A stretch of 64,000 nt of DNA from an uncultured Bacteroidota bacterium (GTDB taxonomy: Bacteria; Bacteroidota; Bacteroidia; Chitinophagales; Chitinophagaceae): positions 1 to 64,000 of the forward strand of contig CAIUZK010000026.1 in NCBI GenBank assembly GCA_903903635.1, read 5' to 3'. This document shows, one piece after another, positions 52,251-63,372 of this stretch; the first letter of the stretch is position 1; each line of letters starts with the position of its first letter. A model generated the notes under the pieces. That model did no database searches and was not told the origin of the DNA. It saw only the letters and a program-made list of their open reading frames with translations. The translations under genes were made by a program, and so were the position numbers.

Positions 52251-55200
52251 ATGAAGAAAGTCTATTTTTCTCTATTGATGGCATGTTTTAGCATACTTAC
52301 GCTAAACGCTATCGCGCAAACAACGACGTATAGTACCCCGGGGGCCTATACATTCACTTGCGGGTCCGGCTATTCGGCCGTTACCATTGATATGGCCGGA
52401 GCACAGGGTGGCGCTTCCGGAGCTGGCGCACCTGGAGGTAAGGGCGGCCGAGTACAGGCTACACTTACCGTATCTGCGGGGCAGGTGTTGTACATCAACG
52501 TGGGTGGCGCAGGAACTGCATATAGCTATTGCTCTGCAAGAGCTGGCGGGGCCAATGGCGGCGGTACCGGTTATGGATACGGCGGCGGCGGTGGCGGTAT
52601 GTCCGACATCCGTAAAGCATCCGGAGCATTTTCTTCAACCAATGAATACCTGGTTGCCGGCGGTGGCGGTGGCGCAGGTTATAATTATGGCAACAATACA
52701 GAGCAGGGCGGCGATGGTGGCGGCCTTATAGGTGGTGTAGGTTATCAGGGTAGCCCTGGCGCACCAACCCCATCATTATGCGGATCTGGCGGAACCCAGA
52801 CTGCTGGTGGCTCTGGTGCAACCAGTTATGGTACACCTGCAGGAACTTTCGGTCAGGGAGGAAATTGCACAGGTGGCCAATGTTATTCAGGCGGCGGCGG
52901 CGGCGGCTGGTATGGTGGCGGTACCGGAGCATATGGCGGCGGCGGCGGCGGTTCCTCGAATCTTGCCGGTACCGGTGTGCTTAGCGCTACTACAACTCCT
53001 GCTTACCAGTCAGGTAATGGTTTTGTAAGTATTACTCCGTTACCTCCTACGGTTACAGCAGCTCCTTCATCACTTGCATTCGGGGCGGTTTCGGTATCTA
53101 CTACATCAGCGCCAATGATTACCAATCTTACCGGTATCGCTTTAACAGGTGTTGCGCTTACCCTTACTCCTCCGGCGAATTTCCTTATTTCATTGGATGG
53201 TAGTACCTGGAGTTCAACACCGTTAACTTATACGTATGTTGGAAGTACATTTTCTCAAATACTTTTTGTAGAATTTAATCCGACAGCGATTACTTCATAT
53301 GCCGGTAACCTGGCAATATCAGGCGGCGGTCTTGCTGCAACCGTAAATGTGCCTTTAAGCGGTACTGGTACCAACCCATGTTCAGGTACACCTACTGCCG
53401 GCGCTGCTACCATCAACGGAACAACAACAGCTTCTGGAAACAGTAGTACCAATTTTACATTGAATGTGCCAAGTGCAACTGTAGGTGGTGGTATCACATA
53501 CCAGTGGCAGGTATCAACTACTTCTTCAACAGGCCCATGGACAAATATCGGTGGCGCCAATACGCAATCTTATGTTTACTCAGGTCTGGCAGGCAACAGT
53601 TGGTTCCAGTGTGTGGTAAGTTGTGGCGCTTCTTCGGCTACATCAGGTACAGTATCAGCAACATTTACTATGCCTGGGTCTTCATGTACACCAGTTTATA
53701 TGTACAATTGCTCCAGCTATCCGATGAGTTGCAGTATCAATTCATTAATAGGATTTGCAGGATCAATTTCGGATCCAGGAGCATGTGGACCAAATTATGT
53801 GGATAATACTGGTTCTATGAATGTAACACTTAAGGGTGGTACGACCTACAGTATTACCTATGGTCTTTCCACATCTTATTACAGTTCATTTGCAGCTCAG
53901 GTATGGATAGACTTTAATGATAATGGTGTAATGGAATCTTCAGAAACAGTTGGTGGTTTTGCACAAGGAGCATATAGCGTAACTACACCGGTCGGCACTA
54001 TTACACTTCCTGCAGGCGCTGCTCCAGGTGTTCATCGTATGAGAATTGAAGGTGTTTATGCGCCTACAAGCTATAGTGAGCCGAACTATCCAAGTATGAC
54101 AGGATGTCCGACCTCTTCTTATTATTACGGAAATACAAGGGATTATAAAGTTATTATTCCTCCTCCAACAGGATCGCTTGCTGCAACCAGTGTAAGTCCG
54201 TTTGGGAATGTTACTGTGGGTACAAGTTCGGTGCCTGTGGCATATACATCTTTAACCGGGACTACCCTGACTCCAGGTGTTGGTTTGCTTTCAGTTACAG
54301 CGCCTGCCAATTACCAGGTTTCTACAACAGGAAGTACATGGAGTAACAGCGTTTTTGTACCTTATATAGGAGGTACTTTGACTAGTAAGAATGTATATGT
54401 TCAGTTTAACCCGACTGCAGTAAGTTCATATACCGGAAACGTTACCGTTACAGGTGGTGGAATACCAGCAACAGTAAACGTACCTGTTTCAGGAAGTGGC
54501 GTAGCTACAGCATGTTCTGGCGCACCTACACCAGGCGCGGCATCTGTTACTCCAACATCGGGCGGTGGTGCTACAACATTTACACTTAGCCTTCCCGGCG
54601 TTTCAGCAGTTGGTGGATTAATGTTCCAGTGGCAGTACTCTACAGACGGAGGTACTACCTGGAATAATATTGCCAATGGAATTTATGCCACAGCCATCTT
54701 TACCGGAATATTTGCCACTACGCAATTCAGGTGCCAGGTTAGCTGCGGCACAGGCGCTGCGGTAAATTCTACACCGGTAACAGCAACCTATTCAGCAGGG
54801 GCTATGGCTGCTTCAAGTTGTACACCTACATTCTCTTCGGCAAGTGCAGCATGTTCATCTTATTCAATGTGGATGAGGATACAGTCATTAATTGGTACAT
54901 CCGGTTCGATAGCTGATGCTACTGCTTGTACCGGTACCGGATATGAGAATCTGACAGCTTCTTACACAGTTACATTGAGTTCAAATACTACCTACTCATG
55001 TACCTTAAACACGGGTGGTTCTTACCCAAGTTCTATGGGTGCACAGGTATGGATAGATTTTAATAATAACGGAATTTTCGAATCAACTGAAAGTGTGGGT
55101 GGTTATGGATTAAGCACAACCAGCAGTACTTCTCCTGTTATTACATTGACAATACCTGGAGGTGCTCCTTCAGGCAGTTTCCGCATGAGGGTAGTTGGTA

Positions 55201-58200
55201 ACTACAACTGTTGCGGTGCAACAACTTATCCGGGCATGAACCCATGTCCAACAACAGCAATTACTTATGGTGATGTTCGTGATTATACCTGCGTAATACT
55301 TGGTGGCGCTCTTCCATGTACCGGGGTTCCAACTGCTGGTATAGTAAGTGCAACACCAATAGCAAGTTGTAGCGCATTTACTGCAAATATGTTTAATGTT
55401 GGTGAGCCATCAGCACCTGGATCAGGTCTTACTTACCAATGGCAGACATCAAGTAGTCCAACAACCGGCTTTACAAATATTGCCGGAGCAACAAATGCAA
55501 GTTATCTGCCTGCAATTTCATCTATAGGAACTGTATACTTCAGAGACAGTGTAAGATGTGTACCAAGCGCTACAGCCGCAGTATCTTCATCACTTGGTCT
55601 GACACTGAATGCAGCGCCAACTGCTATTACAGGAACTGCATCAATATGTGCCGGAACTGTGACCACTTTATCATCTACACCAGGTGGCGGAACATGGAGC
55701 AGCAGCAATCCGGCCGCAGTTACCATTAATGCAGCTACCGGTGTTATCACTGGTGTTAGCACCGGAACTTCAACTATTACTTATGTATTGTCTACAGGCT
55801 GTTTCAGCACCAGAGTTGTAACAGTTAATCCGCAGCCATCTGCAATAACAGGTTCAGGTACTGTGTGCGGAAGCCTTACAACCGCATTGAGCTCTTCACC
55901 AGGTGGTGGTACATGGACCAGTTCCAATACCTCACTAGCCACAGTTGATCCTGCTACCGGAATAGTAACGGGCGGAGCATCAGGTAATCCTACAATTGTT
56001 TATACATTACCTACAGGTTGTTCTTCATCATTCCCGATGACTGTAAATGCATTATCGGCTATTACCGGTACTCCCAGTATGTGTATGAGTTACACAACAG
56101 TGCTGGCTGATGCTACACCAGGAGGTACCTGGAGCAGCAGTACAACCGGTGTTGCTACTGTTAATACTACAGGTGTGGTTACGAGTGTTTCGATAGGTAC
56201 AACAACAATTTCATATTCCATAGCTTCAACAGGTTGTACTGCAACCGTACTGGTGGCTGTTACACCTCCTCCAAGCGTATATAGTATGACTGGTGGCGGT
56301 TCTTACTGCTCAGGTACTACAGGAGGTGTTATAGTAGGTCTTACCGGATCGAATGCAGGTATGAGTTATACCTTATTTAATGGTACAACACCTGTATCGT
56401 CATTGATAGGTGCAGGTTTCGCATTCAATTTCCCTGCCGTATTTGGTGCAGGAATTTATACAGTAGTTGCAGGAAGTGGTACGCCATGCGCAACTAATAT
56501 GACTGGTACATCTACTGTTGTTATCAATCCGTTACCAACTCCATATGTTGTTTCAACATCTGGTGGTGGCGCTTATTGCGCTGGTGGTACTGGCGTTCAC
56601 ATTTACCTGAATTCATCTCAGATTGGTATCAACTACCAGTTATTCAATGGTACTACTCCGGTTGGTGGTCCTATATCAGGTACAAGTGCTGTACTTGACT
56701 TCGGCCTTGTTACCGCCGGTACTTACACAATAACCGGTTATAATACATCAACAACATGTACAGGGCCAATGGCTAATTCAGTAACGGTATCCATCAATCC
56801 ATTACCAACACCATTTACAGTAACACCTTCAGCAGGTGGCTATTGTGCAGGTGGTGCAGGTGTTACTGTTGGATTGAGCGGTTCACAGACTGGTGTAACT
56901 TATCAGTTACTGCTTTCTGGCGTTCCTGTTACAGGTGCAGTTCAGGCAGGTACAGGCTCAGCGCTTGTATTCGGTCTGATGACAGTAGGCGGAACATATA
57001 CAGTTCAGGCTACTAACAATACAACTGGTTGTTCAACTATTATGGGTGGATCATCTGTAATCACTGTTAATCCTTATCCAACTGTATTCTCAGTAACCGG
57101 TGGTGGTGGTATCTGCCCTTCAGGCGCTGGTGTTAGTGTTGGTCTTAATGGTTCTCAGGCAGGTGTGAATTATCAGTTATACAGAGGTGGTGTGTTGGTT
57201 ACCGGATCAGGCTATAACCTGCCAGGAACCGGCGCGGCACTTGATTATGGTTTACAAACAACTCCGGGCGCGTATACAGTTGTCGCTACAAATGGCGGAT
57301 CTGGTTGCGCAAGCAATATGTCATTGAGTGCAAATGTTGTACTTAATCCTGCTCCAACCTTGTTCTCAGTTACACCTACTACAGGTAGCTATTGTACAGG
57401 TGGCATAGGTGTGCATGTAGGTTTGAGCGGTTCTGTAACCGGTACCAACTATACTTTGTATAACGGTGCTACCATTTATGGCGCAGCAAGTGGTACAGGT
57501 TCTGCGGTTGATTTCGGATTAATGGTTGCTGGTGGTACTTATACTGTAGTTGCTCAGATTGTAACTACAGGATGTACTGGTAGTATGACCGGTAGTTCAG
57601 TAATAAATGTAAATCCATTACCTACTGCTTTCAATGTAACAGTTGCCGGTGGCGGCGCTTATTGTGCCGGTGGTGCAGGCCAGGTAATCGGTCTTTCAGG
57701 TTCAACTTCAGGTATCAATTACCAGTTGTTCAGAGGTGGTGTTGCAGTAGGAACAGCAGTTGCCGGTACAGGTTCTGCAATCAGTTTCCCTGCACAGACA
57801 ATAGCCGGATCTTATACTGTAGTAGGTACAAATACAGTTACTCTTTGTACTAACGCAATGACCGGTAGTGCTTCCATTACAGTTCTTCCAACACCAGTTA
57901 CTTATACAATAACCGGTGGCGGTGGTTTCTGCTCTGGCGGTACAGGTTTGCACATTGGTCTTGCCGGTTCTGATATAGGTATCAATTATCAGTTATACAA
58001 TACAGGTCTTGCCGTTGGCGCGCCGGTAGCTGGTCTTGGCGGGGTGCTTGATTTTGGGCTATTCACTACAGCCGGTACTTATACAGTTATAGGTACTAAT
58101 GGTACTACTTCATGTACAAGTACAATGACGGGAAGTCCGGTAATCAGTATCAATCCGTTACCTCCAGTTAATATTGTTTTACCAGGCGGAAGCACAAGTT

Positions 58201-61200
58201 TCTGCGCAGGTGGAACAGGTGTTGCTATTGGCCTTAATGGCTCAGTGACCGGTATCAATTATCAATTATACAATGGCACAACTGCTGTAGGCGCTCCGGT
58301 TTCAGGAACTACAGGTTCTGCTTTATCATTCGGATTACAGACAGCAGCAGGTACTTATACTGCAGTTGCAACCAATCCGGCAACTACATGTTCAATTAAT
58401 ATGACAGGTAGCACAGTAGTAATAGTTAAACCATTGCCTGTAGCATATAATGTAACAGGTGGCGGCGGTTATTGCTCAGGTGGTACCGGAATGCATGTTA
58501 ACCTGAGCAATTCTGTTCCAGGTGTTAAGTATCAGTTGTTCAACACTTCAGGCGCTGTTACCGGTGCATTACTTAATGGTACAGGCTTTGCTCTTGACTT
58601 CGGTCTGATTACTGTACCAAGTGTTTATACTGTTGTTGCAACAGATACAACTACTTTGTGTACTAATAACATGACCGGAAGTGTGACCATTTCTGTCAAT
58701 CCATTGCCAACCGCATTTGTTATCGGTGGTGGTGGTAACTATTGTGCAGGAACAGGTGGTACTCATATTACATTAAGCAACTCAACTGTAGGTATCAACT
58801 ATCAGTTGATGATTGGCACAACGCTTTCCGGCGCACCTGTTTCAGGTACCGGCAGCGCTCTTGATTTCGGTTTACGCACAGCAGCAGGTGTATATACTGT
58901 GGTAGCTACCAACGCTACAACAGGTTGCACCAGCAATATGACTGGTTCTGCTACAATAGCTATCAATCCTTTACCAACTGCATTCAATGTAATTGGTGGT
59001 GGTAACTATTGTCCAGGTGGACCAGGAGTACATGTAGGTTTGAGTGGTTCAGTAACTGGTACAGTATATCAGTTATACAATGGTGCAAGTATCGTTGGAG
59101 CTCCAATATCCGGTACAGGCGCAGCTCTTGACTTCGGTTATGTTACTGCAACAGGTACTTATACTGTGGTTGGAACTAACCTTGGTACATCCTGCTCTGG
59201 CAGCATGACAGGCAGCGTGGTTGTGGGTGTATCTCCATTACCGGTTGTTTATAATGTTACCGGTACAAGTAACTATTGCCCAGGCGGCGCCGGAAGCCAT
59301 GTTGGTTTGAGCGGCTCATCAACCGGTGTTTCTTATCAGTTATTTAAAGGCGGTATTATCTCAGGCCCTGCATTTACAGGTACTGGTTCCGCTTTGGATT
59401 TTGGTTTACAGACTACAGGTACTTATACAGTTATTGCAACAGGGGTATCTACTACTTGTTCCAATAACATGAATGGAAGCGCAGTAATAGGCATCAGCCC
59501 ATTACCTACTTTACATTCTGTAACCGGTGGCGGTAACTATTGCACCGGCGGTACCGGATTGCATGTAGGCCTGAACGGTTCGGATGCAAGTACATGGTAT
59601 CAGTTGTATAAGGGCTCTACCATGGTTGGTACTCCAATGGCAGGTACAGGGACTTCACTTGATTTCGGTTTACAAACTGCTCCTGGTGTTTATACAGTAA
59701 GTGCAAACAGTACATCAACTACATGTAGCAGCACAATGTCAGGAAGCGTAACAATCAGTACAATTCCATTGCCTTCAACATTTAGTGTATTAGGTGGTGG
59801 TAACTATTGCGCTGGCGGAGCAGGTGTTGATATTACATTAAGCGGTTCAGTTACCGGTGTAAATTATCAGCTATATAATGGTACTACTGCTGCAGGCAGT
59901 TCAGTATCAGGTTCTGGTTCTTCTATTGACTTCGGTATGCAGACAGCCGCAGGTACTTATACAGTAGTTGCTACTGACGGTACTACACTTTGTACAAACA
60001 ACATGACAGGTAGTGTAACTGTGGTTATCAACCCATTACCTACTCCATATGTTGTAACCGGCGGCGGTAATTTCTGCTCAGGTGGTACAGGCGTTCATGT
60101 AACGCTCGCAGGTTCTGATATTGGTACCACCTACCAGTTGTTCAATAGCGGTATCGCAGTGTCTGGTGCAATACCAGGTACTGGTTTTGTTCTTGACTTC
60201 GGTTTACAAACTGCAGCAGGTACTTATACTGTGGTTGGTACAAATGCTTCAACTACTTGTACCGGTAACATGACAGGCAGTGTAACAATAAATGTTAATC
60301 CATTACCAACAGCATATACTGTGTCTGGTTCAGGCAGCAGCTATTGTGCAGGTGGTGCAGGAATCGATGTCACATTAAGTGGTTCTGATATTGGCACCAA
60401 CTACCAGCTTTATAATGGCGCAAGTCCGGTAGGTGGCGCAGTTGCAGGCACAAGTGGCGCTATCGACTTCGGATATCGCACAGGTACAGGAACATATACA
60501 GTAATTGCTATTAACACATCTACTACATGTTCAGGTAGCATGACAGGCGCAGCGATTGTTGCTATCAGCCCGATGCCTATAGCTTATACAGTTACAGGCG
60601 GTGGTAGTTTCTGTAACGGATCAACCGGTGTTCATGTTGGTCTCAGCGGATCGAATACAGGCGTACTTTATCAGTTGTATCATGGTACTGCTCCGGTTGG
60701 ATCTTCAATTGCAGGAACAGGTGGTCCACTTGATTTCGGCGCTCAGACAGCAGCAGGTGGTTACTCAGTAGTAGCTACAAATACAGGTTCTACTTGTACC
60801 AATAACATGTCGGGTACTGTAACTATTACAGTTAACGCATTACCTGCACCATTCAACGTTACCGGTGGTGGTAATTTCTGTGCTACCGGTACAGGTGTAC
60901 CTGTTGGCTTAAGTGGTTCAATTTCAGGTAACTCATATCAGTTATACAAATCAGGAATCGCAGTTGGCAGTCCTTTGACAGGAACAGGTTCACTACTTGA
61001 TTTCGGATTGAAAACTGCTGCAGGCAACTATACCGTAATAGCTACCAACAGCACTACTACATGTTCTAACTACATGACTGGTACTGTTTCAGTAGGTGTA
61101 GATCCATTACCTGCTGCTTACAGTGTAACAGGTGGTGGTAACTATTGCCCGGGTGGTTCTGGTGTACATGTTGGTTTGGGTAATTCAGCAACCGGTACAA

Positions 61201-62732
61201 GCTACCAGTTGTACAGAGGAACTCTTGCAGCAGGAGCATCAATAGCCGGTACCGGTGGTGGTATAGATTTCGGAATGCAGAGTACACCAGGTACCTATAC
61301 GGTAATAGCAACAAATGGTACTACTTCATGTTCAAGCAACATGTCGGGTAGTGTAACAGTAGGTATTAATGCACTTCCTGCAGTTCATTCTGTGATCGGT
61401 GGCGGTACTTATTGTGCAGGTACAGGCGGTATACATATTGGTCTTGACGGATCAGATGCCGGTATCAGCTATCAGCCATATAATTCTTATTCTGCAACAG
61501 GTACTGCAGTTATCGGAACAGGTGGCCCGCTTGATATGGGTGCTGAAACTTCAACAGGAGTTTATACTGTATTGGCAACTGATTTGTCTACAGGATGCTC
61601 TAATAACATGAATGGTACAGCAACAGTAAGCGCTCACACTCCGGTTACTCCTTCAGTTAATGTTACAACAGGTGTAGGCGATACATTGTGCTCAGGTTCA
61701 TTGACTACATTCACTACAGCTACAGTTAATGGTGGTACATCACCATCTTATCAATGGACTGTGAACGGTGTTGTTACAGGTACTGGTAATCATTACACTT
61801 ATATCCCTCTGAACGGAGATGTGATAGGAGTGACACTTACCAGCAATGCACAGTGCGCTACTCCTGCAATTGTAAACAATTCAATGGATGTAGTAGTAAA
61901 TAATGTTCAGACTCCATCTGTATCAATAGCTGCTAATCCGGGTACAGAAGTTTGTGCCGGTACATCAGTTAACTTTACAGCTACTCCATCAGCAGGTGGC
62001 ACAGTGCCAACTTACTCTTGGCTCAGGAACGGTGCTAATGTTGGTTCATCACCAGTTTACAGCTACATTCCTGCAAACGGCGATCTGATCTATTGTATCA
62101 TGACCAGCAACTACCGTTGCCGTACTGCAAATACTGCAAACAGCAATCAGTTCAACATGGTGGTAGATCTGGCAGTTCAGCCAAATGTAAGCATCAGTGT
62201 TAACCCAGGTACACACATTGCTGCAGGTCAAACTGCTGTAATGACTGCATCAGTTCTTAATGGCGGACCTACTCCTTCTTACCAGTGGTATGTTAATGGT
62301 ATCCCTGCAAGCGGAGCTACTTACTCGGTATTTGTAAGCAGCAACCTTGTTGACGGAGATTCAGTAAGCTGCCAGGTAGTTAGCAGTGGTGGTTGCGCAG
62401 GATTAACAGGTGCTAATTCTGTTATCATCCATGTATCTGGTGTAGGTGTTAATCCGGTTACAATTTCCGGCAGCGATGTTAAGCTGGTTCCAAACCCTAA
62501 CAACGGATTGTTCACAATCAAGGGTAACATTGGCACAATAGCTGATCAGGAAGTTTCACTTGAAGTTACCAATATGCTGGGCCAGGTAGTTTATACAACT
62601 AAGGTTATAGCACGTAACGGTGATATCAATGAAGTGATCAGGTTATCTAATACGCTTGCAAATGGTATGTATATTCTGAATATGCACACTGAAACAGGCA
62701 ACCAGGTATTCCACATGGTAATTGAGCAATAA
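52251..62732 (+). CDS. Giant adhesin-like protein with 20 tandem repeats and type A T9SS sorting domain
   Basis: A 3493-residue protein, the longest gene in the window. Signal peptide ends near AIAQ. Domains in order: glycine-rich domain (about 45-265; VAGGGGGAGYNYG), Ig-like domain (about 270-375; PSSLAFGAVSVSTTSAP), Ig-like plus GEVED domain (AQVWIDFNDNGVMESSE), a second Ig-like plus GEVED pair (VWIDFNNNGIFESTES), BIG2-type Ig domains (about 1100-1335), 20 tandem repeats of about 89 residues (about 1339-3128), three Ig-like domains (about 3130-3395), and a type A sorting domain (VKLVPNPNNGLFTIKG ... GMYILNMHTETG). No catalytic site is seen. It should be a long, stiff cell-surface stalk exported by the type IX system. 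Single-gene unit with a strong terminator. Confidence 0.9.
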   Translation: MKKVYFSLLMACFSILTLNAIAQTTTYSTPGAYTFTCGSGYSAVTIDMAGAQGGASGAGAPGGKGGRVQATLTVSAGQVLYINVGGAGTAYSYCSARAGGANGGGTGYGYGGGGGGMSDIRKASGAFSSTNEYLVAGGGGGAGYNYGNNTEQGGDGGGLIGGVGYQGSPGAPTPSLCGSGGTQTAGGSGATSYGTPAGTFGQGGNCTGGQCYSGGGGGGWYGGGTGAYGGGGGGSSNLAGTGVLSATTTPAYQSGNGFVSITPLPPTVTAAPSSLAFGAVSVSTTSAPMITNLTGIALTGVALTLTPPANFLISLDGSTWSSTPLTYTYVGSTFSQILFVEFNPTAITSYAGNLAISGGGLAATVNVPLSGTGTNPCSGTPTAGAATINGTTTASGNSSTNFTLNVPSATVGGGITYQWQVSTTSSTGPWTNIGGANTQSYVYSGLAGNSWFQCVVSCGASSATSGTVSATFTMPGSSCTPVYMYNCSSYPMSCSINSLIGFAGSISDPGACGPNYVDNTGSMNVTLKGGTTYSITYGLSTSYYSSFAAQVWIDFNDNGVMESSETVGGFAQGAYSVTTPVGTITLPAGAAPGVHRMRIEGVYAPTSYSEPNYPSMTGCPTSSYYYGNTRDYKVIIPPPTGSLAATSVSPFGNVTVGTSSVPVAYTSLTGTTLTPGVGLLSVTAPANYQVSTTGSTWSNSVFVPYIGGTLTSKNVYVQFNPTAVSSYTGNVTVTGGGIPATVNVPVSGSGVATACSGAPTPGAASVTPTSGGGATTFTLSLPGVSAVGGLMFQWQYSTDGGTTWNNIANGIYATAIFTGIFATTQFRCQVSCGTGAAVNSTPVTATYSAGAMAASSCTPTFSSASAACSSYSMWMRIQSLIGTSGSIADATACTGTGYENLTASYTVTLSSNTTYSCTLNTGGSYPSSMGAQVWIDFNNNGIFESTESVGGYGLSTTSSTSPVITLTIPGGAPSGSFRMRVVGNYNCCGATTYPGMNPCPTTAITYGDVRDYTCVILGGALPCTGVPTAGIVSATPIASCSAFTANMFNVGEPSAPGSGLTYQWQTSSSPTTGFTNIAGATNASYLPAISSIGTVYFRDSVRCVPSATAAVSSSLGLTLNAAPTAITGTASICAGTVTTLSSTPGGGTWSSSNPAAVTINAATGVITGVSTGTSTITYVLSTGCFSTRVVTVNPQPSAITGSGTVCGSLTTALSSSPGGGTWTSSNTSLATVDPATGIVTGGASGNPTIVYTLPTGCSSSFPMTVNALSAITGTPSMCMSYTTVLADATPGGTWSSSTTGVATVNTTGVVTSVSIGTTTISYSIASTGCTATVLVAVTPPPSVYSMTGGGSYCSGTTGGVIVGLTGSNAGMSYTLFNGTTPVSSLIGAGFAFNFPAVFGAGIYTVVAGSGTPCATNMTGTSTVVINPLPTPYVVSTSGGGAYCAGGTGVHIYLNSSQIGINYQLFNGTTPVGGPISGTSAVLDFGLVTAGTYTITGYNTSTTCTGPMANSVTVSINPLPTPFTVTPSAGGYCAGGAGVTVGLSGSQTGVTYQLLLSGVPVTGAVQAGTGSALVFGLMTVGGTYTVQATNNTTGCSTIMGGSSVITVNPYPTVFSVTGGGGICPSGAGVSVGLNGSQAGVNYQLYRGGVLVTGSGYNLPGTGAALDYGLQTTPGAYTVVATNGGSGCASNMSLSANVVLNPAPTLFSVTPTTGSYCTGGIGVHVGLSGSVTGTNYTLYNGATIYGAASGTGSAVDFGLMVAGGTYTVVAQIVTTGCTGSMTGSSVINVNPLPTAFNVTVAGGGAYCAGGAGQVIGLSGSTSGINYQLFRGGVAVGTAVAGTGSAISFPAQTIAGSYTVVGTNTVTLCTNAMTGSASITVLPTPVTYTITGGGGFCSGGTGLHIGLAGSDIGINYQLYNTGLAVGAPVAGLGGVLDFGLFTTAGTYTVIGTNGTTSCTSTMTGSPVISINPLPPVNIVLPGGSTSFCAGGTGVAIGLNGSVTGINYQLYNGTTAVGAPVSGTTGSALSFGLQTAAGTYTAVATNPATTCSINMTGSTVVIVKPLPVAYNVTGGGGYCSGGTGMHVNLSNSVPGVKYQLFNTSGAVTGALLNGTGFALDFGLITVPSVYTVVATDTTTLCTNNMTGSVTISVNPLPTAFVIGGGGNYCAGTGGTHITLSNSTVGINYQLMIGTTLSGAPVSGTGSALDFGLRTAAGVYTVVATNATTGCTSNMTGSATIAINPLPTAFNVIGGGNYCPGGPGVHVGLSGSVTGTVYQLYNGASIVGAPISGTGAALDFGYVTATGTYTVVGTNLGTSCSGSMTGSVVVGVSPLPVVYNVTGTSNYCPGGAGSHVGLSGSSTGVSYQLFKGGIISGPAFTGTGSALDFGLQTTGTYTVIATGVSTTCSNNMNGSAVIGISPLPTLHSVTGGGNYCTGGTGLHVGLNGSDASTWYQLYKGSTMVGTPMAGTGTSLDFGLQTAPGVYTVSANSTSTTCSSTMSGSVTISTIPLPSTFSVLGGGNYCAGGAGVDITLSGSVTGVNYQLYNGTTAAGSSVSGSGSSIDFGMQTAAGTYTVVATDGTTLCTNNMTGSVTVVINPLPTPYVVTGGGNFCSGGTGVHVTLAGSDIGTTYQLFNSGIAVSGAIPGTGFVLDFGLQTAAGTYTVVGTNASTTCTGNMTGSVTINVNPLPTAYTVSGSGSSYCAGGAGIDVTLSGSDIGTNYQLYNGASPVGGAVAGTSGAIDFGYRTGTGTYTVIAINTSTTCSGSMTGAAIVAISPMPIAYTVTGGGSFCNGSTGVHVGLSGSNTGVLYQLYHGTAPVGSSIAGTGGPLDFGAQTAAGGYSVVATNTGSTCTNNMSGTVTITVNALPAPFNVTGGGNFCATGTGVPVGLSGSISGNSYQLYKSGIAVGSPLTGTGSLLDFGLKTAAGNYTVIATNSTTTCSNYMTGTVSVGVDPLPAAYSVTGGGNYCPGGSGVHVGLGNSATGTSYQLYRGTLAAGASIAGTGGGIDFGMQSTPGTYTVIATNGTTSCSSNMSGSVTVGINALPAVHSVIGGGTYCAGTGGIHIGLDGSDAGISYQPYNSYSATGTAVIGTGGPLDMGAETSTGVYTVLATDLSTGCSNNMNGTATVSAHTPVTPSVNVTTGVGDTLCSGSLTTFTTATVNGGTSPSYQWTVNGVVTGTGNHYTYIPLNGDVIGVTLTSNAQCATPAIVNNSMDVVVNNVQTPSVSIAANPGTEVCAGTSVNFTATPSAGGTVPTYSWLRNGANVGSSPVYSYIPANGDLIYCIMTSNYRCRTANTANSNQFNMVVDLAVQPNVSISVNPGTHIAAGQTAVMTASVLNGGPTPSYQWYVNGIPASGATYSVFVSSNLVDGDSVSCQVVSSGGCAGLTGANSVIIHVSGVGVNPVTISGSDVKLVPNPNNGLFTIKGNIGTIADQEVSLEVTNMLGQVVYTTKVIARNGDINEVIRLSNTLANGMYILNMHTETGNQVFHMVIEQ
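56265..61633 (+). repeat. 20 tandem ~268-bp (about 89-aa) coding repeats
   Basis: Each unit follows NPLPT.(Y/F).V.GGG.YC.GG.GVHVGLSGS..G..YQLYNG, then ..V....GTG..LDFGLQTAAGTYTVVATN and a TTC..NMTGS ending. Every unit has two cysteines, one in the YC block and one about 65 residues later before NMTG. Units differ by many substitutions, so the array is old and not recently amplified. These are coding repeats, not a CRISPR. Confidence 0.92.
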
Positions 62733-63372
62733 TCAGTTTTTTGTTAAGAATAGTCTGCTTACGGCCCCGGATTTCCGGGGCCGTAAGTATTTATACCAGG
62801 TCGATATAAATGTCAGGAATTGGCACATGATTCTACCCATCCGGTGTTGATTTGAACTATAATAATAACCTGGGTTCAATCCAGGCTATTAATCTTTAAT
62901 TCCTCCGGACTATGCCTGTTTTTACTTTCTGATTTATATTACAGTGAATTGTTCTGAATTCATATAATTAAAATTGCATAGATATTACTTGTGTCGGATA
63001 AATATATATTGTTTTCCTTCTAACATTGGCCCTGAAATTGTCGCCCTATTATAAGGAAGCATTTATTTTTGATGGATAAAATTCAATTAAACATTTCGAT
63101 ATTTTCGCTATAATACAACGTATATTTATTTACATATTGTATTTATCGGACTAATGAAAAATTGTAAAAAGTGGTATTTGACTTTATAAACCATCAAGCA
63201 AAAAAAAAGTAAAAGGAATATTCTTTTATATGGGAATTTACGTATCTTAGTCGCAGATATTGGCAAGAAATGGCAGAACTGATGTAGTAAATTACGTCAG
63301 TTTTTGGCATCTGTTTTATATTTTTTACCGGAAATAGAAGAAAGAAAATTGGAAGTTTTTAAACAAGAAAGT
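62733..63372. other. Intergenic region between two secreted-protein genes
   Basis: 640 bp. It contains the terminator at 62759-62786, then AT-rich sequence without a protein-like frame. TATCTTAG at 63243-63250 resembles a -7 box and would leave a leader of about 120 nt for the next gene; no -33 TTTG is seen. Confidence 0.45.
62759..62786. terminator. Terminator after the giant adhesin gene
   Basis: TTACGGCCCCGG pairs exactly with CCGGGGCCGTAA around the loop ATTT. The following tail is only moderately T-rich. Confidence 0.85.

Noticed and set aside
56265-61633. Regular ~268-bp periodicity that could suggest a repeat array or CRISPR
   Set aside because: The repeats are far too long, diverged and in a single reading frame. 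They encode protein domains.
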